Origin: Bog-473 sp963840245
GTDB taxonomy: Bacteria > Actinomycetota > Acidimicrobiia > Acidimicrobiales > RAAP-2
Assembly: GCA_963840245.1 (NCBI GenBank)
Contig: CAWIYI010000013.1
Location: forward strand, 1 to 64,000
Length of the DNA: 64,000 bases
Reading direction: 5' to 3'
The notes under the pieces are model-generated. The model worked only from the letters and a program-made list of their open reading frames with translations. It did no database searches and was not told where the DNA came from. How positions within the stretch are numbered: position 1 is the stretch's first letter; each line of letters starts with the position of its first letter. Positions 61,846 to 64,000 of this stretch are shown piece after piece. The translations under genes and the position numbers were made by a program.

Positions 61846-62229
61846 ATGGCCCAGCCCGTAGTGCACTTCGAAATCGTCGGACACGACCCAGCGCGACTCC
61901 GTGACTATTTCTCCCGGCTCTTTGGATGGAGCTTCTCGGTGCCCTCACCCGTGGCTGACGAGGTGTCAGCGCCGCACCAGTATGGGTTCTTGGACCTCAT
62001 CACGACCGATGATGGGACGGGAATCCGCGGTGGAGTAGGAGGCGGGCCGGGCTACGAGAGCCATGCCGTGTTCTACATAGGTGTGCCCGACGTCGAGGCG
62101 GCTCTCCAGCGTGCAGAAGACCTCGGGGGTACTCGGGTCATGGGTCCCGTCGAGTCACCCAATGGACTCGTTGTCGGCCATTTCAAGGATCCCGAAGGCA
62201 CCTTGATCGGCGTGGCCGGTACCGCCTAG
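61846..62229 (+). CDS. VOC-family (glyoxalase-like) protein
   Basis: A 127-residue vicinal-oxygen-chelate protein with two beta-alpha-beta modules: VVHFEIVGHDPARLRDYFSRLFGW begins the first and HAVFYIGVPDVEAALQRAEDLGGTRV the second, ending GHFKDPEGTLIGV. Members bind metals for dioxygenase, isomerase or antibiotic-binding functions. ATG 61846 has GGAGGTAA upstream. With the DHFR-like gene it may form a small detoxification unit, though 150 bp separate them. Confidence 0.9.
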   Translation: MAQPVVHFEIVGHDPARLRDYFSRLFGWSFSVPSPVADEVSAPHQYGFLDLITTDDGTGIRGGVGGGPGYESHAVFYIGVPDVEAALQRAEDLGGTRVMGPVESPNGLVVGHFKDPEGTLIGVAGTA

Positions 62230-62369
62230 ACGAAGCCAGATCTCGTGCGAGGGAGCCGCTGAGGAGTGCGCTACCCGGAGTCTTCAAGATGCGGCGCACT
62301 TCAAATATAACTCTGGTGGAGATTTAGCACTAGCACTCCACGGCGAAGACCAGTGCTCTCGGCCCAGGC

Positions 62370-63140
62370 TTACGCCCGGCGGATCGGCATCATGGTGGCG
62401 GGTGGGTCGCTTGCTTCCAGGAACTTGCGGATGATACGTACCGTCTCTTCAGGTTGCTCAATAGGCAGCAAATGTGATGCGCCTGGAACGACAGCGAGCT
62501 GCGCACCTGGGATGGACTCATACAGCAAGCAGGTGTGAGACAGCGCTATCGCGTCGTCGTCAGCTACGAGGACCAAGACTGGCACTGTCACCGTGGCAAG
62601 GTCCGCCGGAGTCAGCTCGGGCTCCGAAGCCCACATCGCGTAGGTCTTGGCGAGAAACTCATCGAAGTGCTCCCGTCCATCAGGTGAACACTCGCCGTAC
62701 ATTGTCGCGAACATGTCGTAGACACCCGACGGATCGTCCGGGGTTAGCTCGCCGATCGGTAACAAGCCTGCGTGGTGGAAGTTCGATCCAATCATGATGA
62801 GCCGCTGGACCAGATCAGGTCGCCGCATCGCGACCAACAGCCCCACATCGCCCCCGTCGCTGTGGCCGACCAGGTGTGTTGGACGATCTAGATGCTCAAG
62901 AACACCGATCGTCTCATCGGCCATCGCGTCGTAGTGAAGAGCCTCTGCCGTATCGGCTGTGCGCCCGTGACCACGACGATCGAACGCTGCAACGCAGTAA
63001 TGCTCACTCAGCGCCGGACCGATCGAATCGAGAAGAGAACGGCTGTCCACAATGCCGCCGTGCAACAGCAACACCGTCTCGTCGTTCTCCATCCCGATCG
63101 ACATCCATGTTGGGTGACCGAGTATCTCGACGTATGTCAT
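62370..63140 (-). CDS. Alpha/beta hydrolase
   Basis: A 256-residue hydrolase: VLLLHGGIVDSRS, FDRRGHGRTAD, nucleophile elbow VGHSDGGDVGL, acid in VLVADDDAIAL and His in PGASHLLP. The GHSDGG elbow is typical of esterases and meta-cleavage-type hydrolases. TACGGT is exactly 6 nt before ATG 63140, so it looks leaderless. Divergent from the VOC gene and same strand as the SRPBCC gene behind it. Confidence 0.9.
   Translation of the reverse strand: MTYVEILGHPTWMSIGMENDETVLLLHGGIVDSRSLLDSIGPALSEHYCVAAFDRRGHGRTADTAEALHYDAMADETIGVLEHLDRPTHLVGHSDGGDVGLLVAMRRPDLVQRLIMIGSNFHHAGLLPIGELTPDDPSGVYDMFATMYGECSPDGREHFDEFLAKTYAMWASEPELTPADLATVTVPVLVLVADDDAIALSHTCLLYESIPGAQLAVVPGASHLLPIEQPEETVRIIRKFLEASDPPATMMPIRRA
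63047..63052. other. No site; placeholder not used for function
   Basis: This short interval lies inside the hydrolase gene and carries no separate function; it is listed only to state that no internal promoter was seen there. Confidence 0.05.
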
Positions 63141-63146
63141 TTCTGA

Positions 63147-63152
63147 ACCGTA
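63147..63152 (-). promoter_or_regulatory. TACGGT -10 box, leaderless start
   Basis: On the minus strand TACGGT is followed by TCAGAA and ATG 63140, with no ribosome site. It follows the spacing rule seen at 7084 and 34525. Confidence 0.55.
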
Positions 63153-63219
63153 ATGGACCCATCACAAACGCTGCCTCGACATCGGCGAGCATACAGCAGA
63201 GGGTAGATGGACTTCGCTG

Positions 63220-63678
63220 TCAGGCGCTGTGGATGGTCCGGTCGAGCGCCCGCAACGACTCAGCAACTTCTTTGCGTAGCTGCCGCTGTCGAATCGGACC
63301 GGCCAGCCACTTGCGATCGAGCGTCTTGAGATACACGTCCCAGCGGACGTTCACCTGCGCTCTGGAGTCGAGCGGCACGACCTCCCATTTCCAGTCTGCA
63401 TACGACGGGTTGCCGTCCGCGTTCCAAGTCCTATACCTGAAGCGCCGCCCCTCGTTGTCGATTTCCTCAACGCGCGAACGACTCTGCCATGTCATTCCCC
63501 GGATGGGGTGCATCTTCACCAGCCATTCGGTTCCCTGGATCAAGTCGGGAGCCGGCTCGACGACACATTCAATGGCGCGGTTCCACTCGGGCAGCCGGCC
63601 TATGTCGGTGATCAACCGAAATGCGGCGTCGGGAGCGGCGTCGACGCTGCCCGCCGCTGTGCCATGAATTTCCTCCAT
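63220..63678 (-). CDS. SRPBCC-family protein
   Basis: A 152-residue START/Bet v1-like lipid- or ligand-binding protein. AAPDAAFRLITDIGRLPEWNRAI is the typical first helix and strand, and the long C-terminal helix (RKEVAESLRALDRTI) closes the cavity. Used as polyketide cyclase-like, membrane-stress or ligand-carrier proteins. ATG 63678 is preceded by GAGGAGG. It follows a cupin gene on the same strand by about 27 nt. Confidence 0.85.
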   Translation of the reverse strand: MEEIHGTAAGSVDAAPDAAFRLITDIGRLPEWNRAIECVVEPAPDLIQGTEWLVKMHPIRGMTWQSRSRVEEIDNEGRRFRYRTWNADGNPSYADWKWEVVPLDSRAQVNVRWDVYLKTLDRKWLAGPIRQRQLRKEVAESLRALDRTIHSA

Positions 63679-63705
63679 CTCCAGCCTCCTCAGGGTGATC
63701 TGGAG

Positions 63706-64000
63706 TCACCGTCCGCCTTGCATCTCCTGCATGTTTTTTGACATCACGGCTTCGGAGACAGCCAACTCCTCAGTTGGACTGAACTGGACGAACTCGGTAC
63801 CGGCAATCGCAGCCGGAGTATGTCCGGGCGTCATGTAGAAGGCCTCGCCTGGTGCGATCACTTCGTCACGGTCGGCGTAACTGACTGTCATTTTTCCCTT
63901 GAATACATATCCCCAATGTGGGCATTGGCACCGATCGTCGGGCAGGCCTTTGAGCATCGGTGCCAGGTCAGAGTCCTGACGAATCGACACGAAGTTGACG
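63706..64000 (-). CDS. Cupin-domain protein, 5' end beyond window
   Basis: The gene continues past the right edge; about 98 residues are visible. CPHWGYVFKGKMTVSYADRDEVIAPGEAFYMTPGHTPAA is a single cupin motif with HWGY and GHTP metal-ligand region; two Cys (RCQCPH) precede the first His. Small cupins of this kind are metal sensors or isomerase-like proteins. It ends 27 nt before the SRPBCC gene, so both are probably co-transcribed. Confidence 0.82.
   Translation of the reverse strand, partial: VNFVSIRQDSDLAPMLKGLPDDRCQCPHWGYVFKGKMTVSYADRDEVIAPGEAFYMTPGHTPAAIAGTEFVQFSPTEELAVSEAVMSKNMQEMQGGR

Noticed and set aside
63047..63052. Entry at this interval in the feature list
   Set aside because: No element is supported there; it should be read as an explicit negative statement, not as a site.

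Overview
The window is about 64 kb of high-GC DNA and reads as chromosome from an actinomycete-type bacterium, most likely from the Acidimicrobiia or a related soil/aquatic actinobacterial lineage. The inference rests on three F420-type luciferase-like oxidoreductases, a DUF222/HNH protein, a recA with an actinobacterial SOS box, frequent GTG starts, many ATGA/GTGA overlaps, and several genes that look leaderless (a TAnnnT box 6-7 nt before the start codon). There is no prophage core, no CRISPR array and no rRNA; two tRNAs are present, Lys(TTT) at the left edge and Ser(GCT) at 51.3 kb.

Layout. 0-9 kb: tRNA-Lys, an F420-type oxidoreductase, a translationally coupled pair of a large class III cyclase/ATPase and an MpaB-like oxygenase, a Thr-rich membrane protein and a hydrolase. 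9-18 kb: a signalling block with two response regulators, a membrane histidine kinase, an orphan ABC ATPase, a receiver-cyclase fusion, a cyclic-nucleotide-binding protein, an MBL-fold hydrolase and a carotenoid-desaturase-like flavoprotein. 18-25 kb: oxidoreductase, phosphotransferase, dienelactone hydrolase, then a secreted NHL propeller coupled to a Tat-exported GH78 rhamnosidase. 25-30.5 kb: a tight catabolic operon (CMD, enoyl-CoA hydratase, F420-type oxidoreductase, amidohydrolase, CoA transferase) facing a divergent SnoaL-type gene across a palindromic site. 30.5-42 kb: HNH protein, HlyIII-serB-acyltransferase operon, secreted proteins, recA, tandem secreted paralogues, macrodomain protein. 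42-51 kb: a two-component system with two membrane glycosyltransferases, then cinA, pgsA, rimO. 51.3-64 kb: an accessory region beginning at tRNA-Ser, with integrase remnants, an orphan KdpD-USP protein, esterases, a second cyclase/ATPase and small detoxification-type enzymes.

The main caution for a reader is a repeated pattern of apparent one-base indels. At least six otherwise good genes (a kinase near 12.2 kb, the HNH protein at 31.8 kb, a secreted protein at 40.8 kb, two glycosyltransferase genes near 44.1-44.2 kb, a kinase at 46.6-46.7 kb with three indels, and the cyclase/ATPase at 57.8 kb) continue in another frame after a single base is added or removed, usually in a short G or C run. 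This looks more like residual assembly error than gene decay. I annotate the inferred full-length genes and state where the frame breaks.

The most interesting biology is the 9-17 kb block, which has the parts of a complete cyclic-nucleotide circuit (phospho-controlled cyclase, binding protein, candidate MBL-fold phosphodiesterase), and the tRNA-Ser region, where a 13-bp near-copy of the tRNA anticodon arm and two related integrase N-terminal remnants bracket about 3.2 kb.
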